A stretch of 64,000 nt of DNA from Clostridium sp. AWRP (GCF_004006395.2 NZ_CP029758.2:4092001-4156000); one strand, 5' to 3'; positions 25,961 to 35,861 are shown, counted from the stretch's first letter. Made by a program: numbers and translations. The notes: generated by a model from the sequence alone, not told the origin.

Positions 25961-27910
25961 ATGAATCAATATTATCCCAATTTAGGTAGCACAATTAAAA
26001 TTGCTGGATTAACATTAAAAAATCGTATGATAGGTTCTCCAATTTCAATTCCAGAAATCGGGCCAGACGAAAACTTAACAAGAGATAACATTGCTTTTTA
26101 TAGTTTAAGAGCAAGGGGTGGAGCAGCCGTTATCACAGTAAGTGAAGGAATTGTGCATAGTGCTACGGGAAAATCTCATACAAAACATATTCTATTAGAC
26201 ACTCGAATGAGTTTACCATCATTAACAGAATTAGCACGTATAATTCATCGTCATAACTGCTTTGCTTCCATGGAATTATCACATGGTGGTAAATACGCTG
26301 GTAACCGAAGTCAATCAAATAAACAAGCTAAACGTTTTGGTCCTATTAATGAAATTTGGCCAGATGGTACACATGTTTATGAAATGCCAGAAAATTTAAT
26401 TCTTGAAATTGCTGATAGTTTTGGTAAGGCAGCAGCCTTAGTTAAAGAAGCTGGTTTTGATATGGTATTAGTTCATGGTGGTCATGGATGGTTAATAAAT
26501 CAATTCATGTCTCCTAACACTAATACAAGAACTGATAAATGGGGTGGATGCTTCGAAAATAGAATGCGTTTTCCATTATTATGTGTTGAAAAGATTCGTG
26601 AATCAGTTGGAATTAATTTCCCAATTGAATTTCGTATGAGTGGAGCAGAATATACTGAAGGCGGCTATGACATTAACTATGGTGTTAAAATTGCTCAAGC
26701 ATTAGATGGTAAAGTAGATTTAATTCATGTATCTGCAGGTGTTCATGAAAATAGAGGTGCATTTGTTATCACACATCCTTCTGTTTTTATTGAACATGGA
26801 TGTAACGTTCATTTAGCAGCAGAGATTAAGAAACATGTTAAGACTCCAGTTGCTACATTAGGTGGCTTAAATGATCCTGATATGATGGAGGATATAATTG
26901 CTAGTGGTAAAGCAGATATTGTTGAAATGGGACGTCAATTAATGGCTGATCCATTCTTCCCTGAAAAAGCTTTAACTGGTAGAAAAGATGATATTACTAA
27001 ATGCTGCCGCTGCTTTAGCTGTTTTGGTGAATATATGACAACACGTACAACTGTCTGTGCATTAAATCCGGTGATTGGTAGAGAAAGAGAACATGAAGCT
27101 GCTTTTGCTCCAACAATACCTAAAAAGGTATTTATTGCTGGTGGAGGTCCTGCTGGTATGTCAGCAGCTTTACAAGCATCAGCTCGAGGACATGAAGTTA
27201 TTTTATTTGAAAAGAATAATCGTTTAGGTGGCGCGTTACTTTGTGAAGAATATATTCCATTTAAACAAGATCTATTTAACTATTCTCAATTATTAGCAAA
27301 AAGATTAGCTGAAACAAATGTAGAAGTACGTTTAAATACAGAATTAACTCCAGAATTAGCAAAAGAGCTGCTTGCAGATATAATTATCTGTGCGGTAGGA
27401 TCAGTACCTGTTGTGCCTCCAATCTTAGGAATTGATACTAGCCATAAAGTTGTAGGAATAGATGCTATTCATCAATCACAACCAGCTGTTGGAGATAAAG
27501 TTGTTATTTTAGGGGGAGGATTAATAGGTACAGAAACATCTATTTATCTTGATAGTCTAGGTAAAGATGTAACTGTTGTAGAAATGAGAAATGATTATGC
27601 TCCAGATACATCAGAAATGCATAAGATTGCCTTAGAAGTAACATTAAAGAAAGGACATGTTAAAATTCACTTAAATACAAGAGCTAAAGAAGTTACTGAT
27701 GAAGGTTTGTTATGTATAGATGAAACTGGAAATGAAGTTTTATATCCTGCAGATACTATTTTGGTTGCTGCTGGTATGAAACCAAATTCAGAATCTGTTG
27801 AAGCTTTACGTTATGCAGCACCTAGATTCTTTCAAATTGGCGATTGTGTTAAAGTGGGTAAAGTATTAGAAGCCGTTCATGGTGGTTACTACGGTGCTTT
27901 AGATATTTAG
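25961..27910 (+). CDS. Fe-S flavin NADH:oxidoreductase, 2,4-dienoyl-CoA reductase / BaiCD-BaiH family
   Basis: 649 residues. N-terminal old-yellow-enzyme barrel (1 to about 340; substrate-region motifs VHGGHGWLINQFMSP and NTRTDKWGG), cysteine cluster for a [4Fe-4S] centre (CCRCFSCFG...VCALNP, about 347-370), then FAD- and NAD-binding domains (FIAGGGPAGMSAAL and VVILGGGLIGTETS). This is the DCR/TMADH/BaiCD fold, which reduces conjugated C=C bonds. The gene begins 10 bp after the alcohol dehydrogenase. Bile-acid, enoate or aromatic substrates are all possible. Confidence 0.88.
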   Translation: MNQYYPNLGSTIKIAGLTLKNRMIGSPISIPEIGPDENLTRDNIAFYSLRARGGAAVITVSEGIVHSATGKSHTKHILLDTRMSLPSLTELARIIHRHNCFASMELSHGGKYAGNRSQSNKQAKRFGPINEIWPDGTHVYEMPENLILEIADSFGKAAALVKEAGFDMVLVHGGHGWLINQFMSPNTNTRTDKWGGCFENRMRFPLLCVEKIRESVGINFPIEFRMSGAEYTEGGYDINYGVKIAQALDGKVDLIHVSAGVHENRGAFVITHPSVFIEHGCNVHLAAEIKKHVKTPVATLGGLNDPDMMEDIIASGKADIVEMGRQLMADPFFPEKALTGRKDDITKCCRCFSCFGEYMTTRTTVCALNPVIGREREHEAAFAPTIPKKVFIAGGGPAGMSAALQASARGHEVILFEKNNRLGGALLCEEYIPFKQDLFNYSQLLAKRLAETNVEVRLNTELTPELAKELLADIIICAVGSVPVVPPILGIDTSHKVVGIDAIHQSQPAVGDKVVILGGGLIGTETSIYLDSLGKDVTVVEMRNDYAPDTSEMHKIALEVTLKKGHVKIHLNTRAKEVTDEGLLCIDETGNEVLYPADTILVAAGMKPNSESVEALRYAAPRFFQIGDCVKVGKVLEAVHGGYYGALDI

Positions 27911-27961
27911 TAGAATATTATTTTAAATTTTTGAGGGAAGACAAAAAAACTGATTAAGTAT

Positions 27962-27994
27962 AACTGTATTGGAGAAATCCGATACAGTTTTTTT
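27962..27994 (+). terminator. Terminator of the LysR-controlled operon
   Basis: AACTGTATTGG / CCGATACAGTT stem (one mismatch) followed by TTTTT. Similar in core sequence to the tmRNA terminator. Confidence 0.85.
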
Positions 27995-28098
27995 GTGTGT
28001 CATAATTATCTTGTAAATATTTCATGAGAATTAAATGTATATATTTATATTCACTATATGTTAATATATAGTTGTACAACCTATTACAGGAGGACAAT

Positions 28099-28779
28099 AT
28101 GATACATATAATAATCATTTTACATTTTCTATGTTTTTCATTAGGCGTAGGATGTATTACATTAAGTTGGTTAGTATATAAAAAGCATAAAAAAAATATA
28201 TTAGAAGACATAGTTATAGGAGAAATTATCTTTTCTATATGGCTTTTAATAGACACGCTGTTTATTTATATCAGAAAAATATTATCAGAATATAAAATAG
28301 AGAATATTTTTAATGTAATAAGTTATTTTTTAGCAGCAGCAGTTATTTTTTATGTATATAAAATTATTAAGAAGGTTAAGGATAATGAATTATATAAAAA
28401 AATAAATGTGCAAATAAAAATCATTATAGGACTAATAATAGTAACATGCATATTATTTTTATTTAGTTATAAGATTGTATTTCTCAAAGATGTACCTTAT
28501 TTATGTTTAATCTATATACTTCAATGCATATTAGTAATAATATACTGTATTAAAGAAGAAAGACAAATAGTGCATGAAGGAAAAAACGATTTAAAATGTC
28601 TTACTAATAGAGAAAAGGAAATTGCTGATTATATTTGCATGGGTTTAAGCAATAAGGAAATTGGTGAGAAATTATTTATATCCGCCAATACTGTAAAAAA
28701 TCATGTTTATAATATTTATAAAAAAGTAAATGTTAAAAATAAAGTAGAGCTTATAAACCTTATAAATAGGCGAGACTAG
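28099..28779 (+). CDS. Membrane-embedded LuxR-type transcriptional regulator
   Basis: 226 residues. Six or seven hydrophobic segments fill residues 1-150; the C-terminal 65 residues are a LuxR HTH (LTNREKEIADYICMGLSNKE, then ISANTVKNHVYNIYKK). ATG at 28099 lies after AGGAGGACAAT. A membrane sensor fused to a DNA-binding domain without phospho-relay would have to act from the membrane. It is followed by a terminator that overlaps its stop codon and by an M28 membrane peptidase gene, a likely target. Confidence 0.82.
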   Translation: MIHIIIILHFLCFSLGVGCITLSWLVYKKHKKNILEDIVIGEIIFSIWLLIDTLFIYIRKILSEYKIENIFNVISYFLAAAVIFYVYKIIKKVKDNELYKKINVQIKIIIGLIIVTCILFLFSYKIVFLKDVPYLCLIYILQCILVIIYCIKEERQIVHEGKNDLKCLTNREKEIADYICMGLSNKEIGEKLFISANTVKNHVYNIYKKVNVKNKVELINLINRRD

Positions 28780-28801
28780 TACTAATGTACTAGCCTTTTT
28801 T
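28771..28801 (+). terminator. Terminator overlapping the regulator stop codon
   Basis: CTAGTAC / GTACTAG stem, extended by GGC/CC outside, then TTTTTTT. The TAG stop codon is part of the stem. Confidence 0.75.
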
Positions 28802-28885
28802 TGCAAAATGAGAGCTTTAGACTATGTATAAATAAAAAAAGAATTATTATACTCTTCCCATACAGTAAGTATTGGAGGAGAAGTT

Positions 28886-30499
28886 ATGAAAAAAAGAAAA
28901 ATTATAATTTTGGTCGTATGCATTTTATCAATTTTAGTAGGATGCATAACAATGTATTATCCAAATTCAAAGGAGAATAGCAGGAATCTTTCCTATGTGA
29001 GAGCAAAGGAAGATTTAAATGTAATAAGCAAAGAACCACATTCAACTTTATTTCATCAAAAGGCATTAAAAGATGTAAAACAATATTTATTTAATGAACT
29101 AAAAGAATTAAATACGAATCCAAAGATTTTCAGCTACAAAAATATAAAAAATGATAAAGGACAAGTAGCAGATTTAAATAACATATATGGGAAAATTGAT
29201 GGTAAAAATGGTGAAAACGGAAGCTATATATTACTTGTAGCACATTATGATTCTGCTGGAACTAATCCTCAAAATACCGGAGGATATTCTTTTGGAGCAT
29301 CAGATGATGGGTACGGTGCTGCAACAATATTAGAGACATTAAGAAATATAAGAAACAGTGGAAAAACATTAGAAAATGGTATTAAGGTATTAATAACGGA
29401 TGGAGAAGAGATGCATTTAATTGGATCAAGGGAGGAATTTAATAATAATTTTTCTTTGTACAAAAATGTATCATATGTTATTAATTTAGAAGCTAGAGGG
29501 ACCAGCGGACCTGCAATAATATTTCAGACAAGTGAAAAAAATAGTAGAGTATTGGATTTGTACAAAAAAGCAGAATATCCTATAACGACATCATTAATTA
29601 CAGATTTATATAAGGATTCAGGTAGATCAGATTTCTTAAATATTAAAAAGAAAGGATTAGCAGGCATTAATTTAACTACATTAGATAACGTAGAGTACTA
29701 TCATACTCCAGAGGATTGTTATAAAAATATTTCTGATAAAAGCTTTATGCATTATGAAGAACAGGTACTACCAATAGTTGAGGAATTTATTTATTCTGAT
29801 AAATATAACAATCCAAACTATTTTAAACAAGGAAATGATTCCATATTTTTTACCATATTACCTAATGTGATTTTAGATTATAGTGTTACTTTAGGAAGAA
29901 TATTAGGCATCATAGTTATAATTGCAGCCATAGGAATAATGATATATAACAAGGACAAGCTCAAAGGTACGTTAAAATCGGCAGCGAAAAACTTGATTCA
30001 TATTATAGGTGCAGCAATATTAGGTCTGATTATTAGTTTTGGTCTAGCAGCTGTTTGGGGAGTTAGTTTTACTTTAAATCATATGGGAAAGGTTCCAGGA
30101 GATGATATTTTAGTTATTGTTTTGCCAATAGTGTTATTAGGATTTATGTTTAAAATAGAAATGAAAGAGAAAGACAAGGTATGTGAAAGCTTTTTAGCTG
30201 GAGTATTAATTCAAACAATATTATTGTGTGTATCAATGATATGTTTACCTGGTGTTAGTTATTTGACTATGATACCATTGATACTAACTTTTCTTTCATT
30301 AGGAATAATAAGATTAACTAATAATGAAAAAGCAAAATATACTTTGCTGCTAACTATAGCAGTAATGATTATATTATATATTCCACTAATGAATATACTC
30401 CATATGGCATTTTCCATAGCGTCTTTACCATTTATATTTTTATTTTTGACCATAATAAAATCTTTATTGTTCCCAACAATAAATAAAATAATAAATTAG
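28886..30499 (+). CDS. M28-family aminopeptidase with C-terminal membrane domain
   Basis: 537 residues. N-terminal membrane anchor (6-26), then an M28 zinc peptidase domain: AHYDSAG (metal His/Asp), ASDDGYG (bridging Asp), DGEEMHLIGS (catalytic Glu pair) and a late His in EYYHTPED. Residues 340-537 hold six or seven membrane helices. This two-part layout occurs in clostridial and eukaryotic (ER-type) M28 proteins. It would trim N-termini of peptides outside the cell. Its neighbour is the membrane LuxR regulator; no substrate peptide gene is seen nearby. Confidence 0.85.
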   Translation: MKKRKIIILVVCILSILVGCITMYYPNSKENSRNLSYVRAKEDLNVISKEPHSTLFHQKALKDVKQYLFNELKELNTNPKIFSYKNIKNDKGQVADLNNIYGKIDGKNGENGSYILLVAHYDSAGTNPQNTGGYSFGASDDGYGAATILETLRNIRNSGKTLENGIKVLITDGEEMHLIGSREEFNNNFSLYKNVSYVINLEARGTSGPAIIFQTSEKNSRVLDLYKKAEYPITTSLITDLYKDSGRSDFLNIKKKGLAGINLTTLDNVEYYHTPEDCYKNISDKSFMHYEEQVLPIVEEFIYSDKYNNPNYFKQGNDSIFFTILPNVILDYSVTLGRILGIIVIIAAIGIMIYNKDKLKGTLKSAAKNLIHIIGAAILGLIISFGLAAVWGVSFTLNHMGKVPGDDILVIVLPIVLLGFMFKIEMKEKDKVCESFLAGVLIQTILLCVSMICLPGVSYLTMIPLILTFLSLGIIRLTNNEKAKYTLLLTIAVMIILYIPLMNILHMAFSIASLPFIFLFLTIIKSLLFPTINKIIN

Positions 30500-30969
30500 A
30501 TTACCACAATGACTATTTATCTTAATTTTGATAAATAGTTATTTTTAATATATTTATAGTTGCAGCAATGCCTACCACAATATGAGCTTTCTTCATCATA
30601 ATCCTTATTTCTCCTATCTAAAAATATATAAAAAAAGGTATCCAACGTATTGGACACCCTAATTTTATGTTAGCTATTGATTTTACTTGCTTTAGTATAT
30701 TAAAAAAGTTCATGATACTTATAGTATTTTATTTACAGCTTAATATTTTTAATATCATTTATTTTTATATATTTTACTTTTGGCACACGTACACGCCTCT
30801 CACACTTGCAGACAACCAAAAATTCTATCTCTGCTTTTGTTTCTGCTAAAGTTTCTAAGGATTCTTCTATTTTTGTTTCTTTTGCACGATTGTATATATC
30901 AACCTCTAATATTAATATTGTGTCCCTATTTGTAATAAATATACAGTTCATATAATTATTAACACTTTA
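30500..30969. other. Intergenic region with terminator hairpins and a doubtful small ORF
   Basis: Hairpin TGACTATTTATC / GATAAATAGTTA with T-rich tail at 30510-30547 ends the M28 gene. A second, GGTATCCAA / TTGGACACC (about 30638-30660), is followed by TAATTTTATG. A 72-codon minus-strand frame (30951-30733) has plausible composition but no ribosome binding site and I do not recognise it. Otherwise AT-rich with nothing I can name. Confidence 0.5.
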
Positions 30970-32246
30970 CTAGTTATTTAATATTGATATTTTCTTTTTA
31001 GTAATAATGTATCCTAACAATTGAACAATAATATAATATGGCAATATTTTAAATGTATCTATCTTAAATTCTCCATTAGTATTTAAAACGTAAATATATA
31101 CAATACTTGCTAATACCGTTAAAAGTGCAGGTAAAAAAAATATTATTCTAATTTTATATGTTAACAAGGTATCTATTTCTTCATCAATTAATCCAATATA
31201 ATATAATTTAGTCCTTTTAAGCTGCCAACCACAAAAGTCTATCTTTGCTTTAAAATATAAAATATTAGAAGAAACAATAAAACTCAATAGTACAATAAAC
31301 ATATATATGAAATTGAAAGCGGACCCACGAAAAATGCTGTAAATATTAAAAAATGTTTTTAATTGGGCAAACTATACACTCTATTGCTGGTAATAAATAT
31401 AGTGTTTAGGAAAATAATAAAAAGAATTATATATTTATTTTTTTTGAAGGAATCTTCTAGCTCATTTACTAATAAATTTCTCTTATAATAAAAACTTTTA
31501 CTTCTTTTTATAAAAACAACAAAAATTTTTATAAAAACTAAAAATAATATGTAAATTACTAATGTACATATTAAAGAGTAGTCAACATAATATCTAGATT
31601 GAAAGTTTACAAACATTCTTTCCTTAAAATTTATATAACACAGTACTAAAATAGAAATTATTGTTTTTGCAAACTCTTTCTTTTTAGAATATTTTATATA
31701 CAAATTTTTATAGTTCACTTCATTAATTACTGACAGTTTATCGATAAATTTAAATGTCCATAAAATGAATATACTAGTAAGAAAAACATAGTATCCAATG
31801 GTAACTATAAAAATAATTGATTCAAATTTAAAAGTAAAAATAAGCATTCCTGATAATTTTAGCGCAAAAAGTACAATGATTTTTGAAAATACTGCACCTA
31901 AAATCAACCCTATAGGAATATAGATAAAAAAAGTTAGAACATTTTCCATAAAAATTAGCATCTTAATTTCACTGAATGTCATTCCTAAAGTCAAAAATGT
32001 TGTAAATTCCTTTTGCCTATATTTTATAAAAGAAATGTACGTAAAAATGCTCCACAACATTGTATTAAAAACTGCAATTGATGGAAGTATAAAAACATTT
32101 TTTAGTCCAATTGCTATTACATATGAATTATAAAATATTAACTCAGTAAAGAAAAATGAAACTGAAATTACAAGAGAAAATATATATGCAAAATATTGAT
32201 CTAAATTTAATTTTATAGTTTGTTCAAGCATCTTTCTCCAATTCAT
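30970..32246 (-). pseudogene. BceB-like ABC permease, internally deleted and frameshifted
   Basis: The first frame (32246-31359) gives the FtsX-type permease N-terminus with helices 1-7, ending VYSLPN. A second frame, open from 31371 to 30970, gives the C-terminus (FRGSAFNFIY, then three helices, GLIDEEIDTL). Together about 425 residues, against roughly 640-670 for BceB. What is absent is the large extracellular domain between helices 7 and 8 that binds peptide antibiotics, and the join is out of frame. The start follows the ATPase stop codon by 1 nt. Either a pseudogene or, less likely, two half-permeases. Confidence 0.8.
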
Positions 32247-32247
32247 A

Positions 32248-33000
32248 TCACTCACCACTAATTACAGCAAGAGTGTCCAATATTCTATTAAAAAAAGTAT
32301 GCTGATCTCCTTTTGTGTATATATCTGCAAATATTCTCCCCGATTTTATGAAGATAACCCGACTGCAGCAGCTTGCAGCATATATGTCATGTGTAGCCAT
32401 AAGAATTGTTGCTTTTTTTTGATCATTTATTTTTTGCAAATACTTCATAAACTTTTTTGAGGTATTTGGATCAAGACTGCTAGTTGGTTCATCAGCAAAA
32501 ATAATACAAGGATCATTTATTAGTGCTCTGCATGCAGTTACCCTCTGTTGTTCACCTACAGATACATTATAGGGATATTTGTTTCTAATATTGTATATAT
32601 TAAAAAACGTAAAATATTCTTCTATTTTTTCATTAATTTTTTCTGTACTGAAACCTTTAAATATCAATGGAAGTGCAGCATTTTCTGCAAGGGTAATATT
32701 ATCAAGAAGATTAAAATTTTGAAATATAATTCCTAAATTTTCTCGTCTAAAGATAGAACGTTCTGTTTTGTTCAGCGAAGTTATGTATTGATTCATTATC
32801 TTTACTGTTCCACTGGTAGGCTTATCGATTCCAGACAAAATGTTAAGCAAAGTCGTTTTACCACTGCCTGATTGTCCCATAATAGCAGTAAATTCTCCTC
32901 TTTCAATACTCAGATTTATACCATTTAAAACATTAGTAGGATTAACTTCTAAATTCCATTCATAGACTTTAATAATATCCTCGGTACTCAATATCTCCAT
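32248..33000 (-). CDS. BceA-like ABC transporter ATP-binding protein
   Basis: 250 residues. Walker A GQSGSGKTTL, signature VSVGEQQRV (serine-variant LSGGQ), Walker B CIIFADEPTSSLD and switch His in MATHD. Intact in every motif. ATG at 33000 is chosen over the GTG at 33009. It belongs to the peptide-antibiotic-sensing BceAB type, encoded with its two-component partner. Since its permease partner is damaged, the complex is probably not functional for export. Confidence 0.85.
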   Translation of the reverse strand: MEILSTEDIIKVYEWNLEVNPTNVLNGINLSIERGEFTAIMGQSGSGKTTLLNILSGIDKPTSGTVKIMNQYITSLNKTERSIFRRENLGIIFQNFNLLDNITLAENAALPLIFKGFSTEKINEKIEEYFTFFNIYNIRNKYPYNVSVGEQQRVTACRALINDPCIIFADEPTSSLDPNTSKKFMKYLQKINDQKKATILMATHDIYAASCCSRVIFIKSGRIFADIYTKGDQHTFFNRILDTLAVISGE

Positions 33001-33019
33001 TAGTATCACCCCGCTGCAT

Positions 33020-34069
33020 TTAATTTTTTAATGGATAAGTAATTGAAAAAATAGTCCCCTTATTAACCTCAGAATCAATATTTATGTTGTGGTTCAACTT
33101 TTTTGATATTAATTTACATATATATAGGCCTATACCTGTTGCATTACCTACTTTTCTTCCATTTTCTCCTGTAAAAAATGGTTCAAAAACTCTTTTTATA
33201 TCATAATCCGGAATTCCAATGCCTTCATCTCTAATCGTTAACTTTACTTCTTTATTATCTAAATATATATTAAAATATACATATTTCTTTTGTCTGCTAT
33301 TTCTAGAATACTTAATAGCATTGGCTATAATTTGTTCAAGCATAAACTTGTTCCATTTTTTATCTGTAACAATTAATATTTTTTCATAATTAAATTCTAT
33401 TTTAGGGAAAACATTATTATAAATAAACTGGTTTTTCTTACTATTGATAACTTCTTTTAATAATAAAACTAAATCTACCTCTTGAGGATCATAATCTTTA
33501 GAAAAATTATTTAATCTATCAATGTTTAGAATTTGATCTAAACCGCTTTTAACTTTATCATTTTCTTCTCTTATATCCAAGAATAATTTTAATATATCTG
33601 TTTGGTTTATTGTGAAATTTTCGTCATTATATTTTATTTCTTTAGCAGCTTTTTGGACAACAAGATCAATTATCGAAGTGGGCGTCTTTATATTATGAAT
33701 CCATTGGGATAAGAAGTATTTATTATCTGCATTTTGTGCATAAATTGTACTTATCTTATTTGTATAGTTTTCATGAATTTTAAATATAGTTTTAGCTATT
33801 TCTTTCTGTTCATTTGTTTTTGGATTTAAATCAAAGTATCTACTTTCTATACCCTCGTTAAAGCTTCTATTGAACCTATAATATTTAATCCATTCATTAA
33901 ATATTATAAATACATATATTATTGTAGATATAAGTAAAGGGTATATCACATCACTTTTGTTACTTATCAAATAACCATAAAAAAGAATTAAACTTGTATT
34001 AAGAAAATACCCAACAGTAAATGCTAACTTATCTTTTAAAAAGTTTATTAATACTTTTTTATTATCCAT
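33020..34069 (-). CDS. BceS-like intramembrane-sensing histidine kinase
   Basis: 349 residues. Two membrane helices close together (about 16-35 and 42-60) with almost no external loop, the hallmark of kinases that sense through a BceAB transporter. H-box FLSQWIHNIKTPTS; ATP-binding domain with TIRDEGIGIPDYD and GNATGIGLYICK. It starts 1 bp after the response regulator. With the permease disrupted, its normal input is in doubt. Confidence 0.88.
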   Translation of the reverse strand: MDNKKVLINFLKDKLAFTVGYFLNTSLILFYGYLISNKSDVIYPLLISTIIYVFIIFNEWIKYYRFNRSFNEGIESRYFDLNPKTNEQKEIAKTIFKIHENYTNKISTIYAQNADNKYFLSQWIHNIKTPTSIIDLVVQKAAKEIKYNDENFTINQTDILKLFLDIREENDKVKSGLDQILNIDRLNNFSKDYDPQEVDLVLLLKEVINSKKNQFIYNNVFPKIEFNYEKILIVTDKKWNKFMLEQIIANAIKYSRNSRQKKYVYFNIYLDNKEVKLTIRDEGIGIPDYDIKRVFEPFFTGENGRKVGNATGIGLYICKLISKKLNHNINIDSEVNKGTIFSITYPLKN

Positions 34070-34070
34070 A

Positions 34071-34769
34071 CTAATTCCCCTTATTTGCAGTTGTGTGGAA
34101 TATATATCCTACACCTCGCTTAGTTGATATAACTTCACTAACACCCAATTTTTTAAGTTTATTTCTTATTCTCGTTATATTTACTGTTAAAGTGTTATCA
34201 TCTACAAAAAAGGAATCATCCCAAAGCTCTTCCAGAAGTTCTTCCCTACTGACTATTTTATTTTCATTTTTAATAAGCATATTTAATAGCTTGAACTCAT
34301 TTTTGCTAAGTTCAAGTTCAATCTGATTATAAAGTATCTTAAAAGTGTCTTTATTAAGTTTAATGCCTCCATCACTTTCAAGTATATTTGATTCATTTGC
34401 ATATTCACCATATACCCTTCTTATTCCAGCTTGTATCTTAACAAGCAAAAAATCAAAGTTAAAAGGTTTTACAATATAATCATCGGCTCCTAACTCAATC
34501 CCACGTATTTGTTCTTCATCACTACATCTTGAAGAAATAATAATTACAGGTATCTTTGATACTCTTCTAAAAGTTTTACATAATTGAAAACCATCATAAT
34601 AAGGCAAATTTATATCTAAAAGAACTAAATCAGCATTTGATTTTTCTAACTCAGTATCTACATTTTTAAAATCTTGTATATTAACGACTTCATATTTATA
34701 CCTTTGAAGATACTCTGTTATAAGGTCATTTAATTTAACATCATCTTCAACAACAAGTATCTTATACAA
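34071..34769 (-). CDS. BceR-like OmpR-family response regulator
   Basis: 232 residues. Receiver domain with VEDD, phospho-Asp in LVLLDINLPYYDG and Lys in DYIVKPFNF; C-terminal winged helix ending RGVGYIFH. Directly upstream of the kinase. A 32-bp inverted repeat (34790-34821) sits 20 bp in front of the start codon and may be its operator or the terminator of the serine hydrolase gene. Confidence 0.9.
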   Translation of the reverse strand: MYKILVVEDDVKLNDLITEYLQRYKYEVVNIQDFKNVDTELEKSNADLVLLDINLPYYDGFQLCKTFRRVSKIPVIIISSRCSDEEQIRGIELGADDYIVKPFNFDFLLVKIQAGIRRVYGEYANESNILESDGGIKLNKDTFKILYNQIELELSKNEFKLLNMLIKNENKIVSREELLEELWDDSFFVDDNTLTVNITRIRNKLKKLGVSEVISTKRGVGYIFHTTANKGN

Positions 34770-34789
34770 AGCAATTTCCTCCTTTTAAA

Positions 34790-34821
34790 ATTATGCTATA
34801 GTAATTTTAATATAGCATAAT
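34790..34821. promoter_or_regulatory. Inverted repeat in front of the Bce-like regulator
   Basis: ATTATGCTATA / TATAGCATAAT with a 10-nt loop, with T-runs on the minus side. Could be an intrinsic terminator for the upstream serine hydrolase gene or a binding site of the response regulator; sequence alone does not decide. Confidence 0.5.
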
Positions 34822-34865
34822 TTTATTTGGGAGAAAAGCTAGGTTCAAATTTTGATATTTTTTAA

Positions 34866-35861
34866 CTAAAATTTAAATTCTAAGAGATTCCAGTAATTTA
34901 GATACAAAGTAAAAGCTAAAAATATACAACAAATTAATATATTGGGTATAATTGTTCCTAAATTAGATTTTTTATTATACCAATATAAGCATATTGATAT
35001 CATTAGTCCCAAAGTAAGTATGGTAGTTATTATTGGAATCATTAACAGATATATAGCTGCCTTAGGCAATTCTGTTAAGAAAATCAAGGATGATAATAAA
35101 GTAATACATTCTTTAGCCATACCAATTAAAAAAACTAAATTCAAAATACAAATAAAAGCTATAACCCATCTATGATATTTAAAAATTAAAGGCTTTTTGT
35201 TGTTTCTATTTTTAAGATTGAATAGTATCATGCCAATAGCTATAGACAAAAATAATACTAAAAAAAACACGAAAATAATTTTATGCAATGTAGGATTCTC
35301 ATACCAATGAATTTTATTCATAACAGCATTTGAACCAGCATTAAGCATATAAGATATCTTCCCTTGCTTATTTGTTATAAAGGTAAGACTATTTCCCATA
35401 ACATTTTTAAAAAGTAAAGGGGATGTTTCTTTGTTTTCTTTAAGCTGCATAACAGCTGTAGCGGTAAAAAGTTTAGAAATGGAAGCAGCTCTAAAAACTG
35501 TTGTTTTAAAGTTAACTGGTGTTTTTTTATCTATGTCAGAATATCCATATCCTTTTTCAAAAAGTACATGATTATCTTTAACAACAGATAAAACAGCTCC
35601 TGGCACATTAAATCTTTTTAATTCTTGGTTAAAAATAGTATCAGCAAATTTTTCTACATTGTCTTCGTTTAAAGTTTCTGTAGAACTATTATTTAACAAA
35701 TGTGCTGAAAATTCTTTCTTATTTTCTTTTGCTGAAACAGTTGCGTTACTATTAACAATATAGCGAAAACTACATATTGAAGCGCATAGAGTTGGAAAAA
35801 TATATGCAACAAGCGAAAAACAAATTATAAATCTTTTAATATAAGTAATAAGTTTCTTCAT
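34866..35861 (-). CDS. Serine hydrolase (class C beta-lactamase/PBP4* family) with central deletion
   Basis: 331 residues. Signal/anchor helix (8-28), then the start of a beta-lactamase-type domain (NVPGAVLSVVKDNHVLFEKG) with the nucleophile motif SISK (S127-K130). Ten residues later the sequence jumps to TSPLLFKNVMGNSLTF, normally found just before the C-terminal membrane part, and ends in five or so helices. The YxN and HxG regions of the catalytic domain are missing, so it should be inactive. The frame is kept. ATG at 35861 follows GGAGG. It sits upstream of the Bce-like genes, where such hydrolases often occur. Confidence 0.75.
   Translation of the reverse strand: MKKLITYIKRFIICFSLVAYIFPTLCASICSFRYIVNSNATVSAKENKKEFSAHLLNNSSTETLNEDNVEKFADTIFNQELKRFNVPGAVLSVVKDNHVLFEKGYGYSDIDKKTPVNFKTTVFRAASISKLFTATAVMQLKENKETSPLLFKNVMGNSLTFITNKQGKISYMLNAGSNAVMNKIHWYENPTLHKIIFVFFLVLFLSIAIGMILFNLKNRNNKKPLIFKYHRWVIAFICILNLVFLIGMAKECITLLSSLIFLTELPKAAIYLLMIPIITTILTLGLMISICLYWYNKKSNLGTIIPNILICCIFLAFTLYLNYWNLLEFKF

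Noticed and set aside
30667..30849. Plus-strand 60-codon ORF
   Set aside because: Hydrophobic, low-complexity composition from AT-rich DNA, no ribosome site, overlaps another small frame.
30733..30951. Minus-strand 72-codon ORF
   Set aside because: Composition is plausible, but no ribosome site and no recognisable family; kept only as a note in the intergenic entry.
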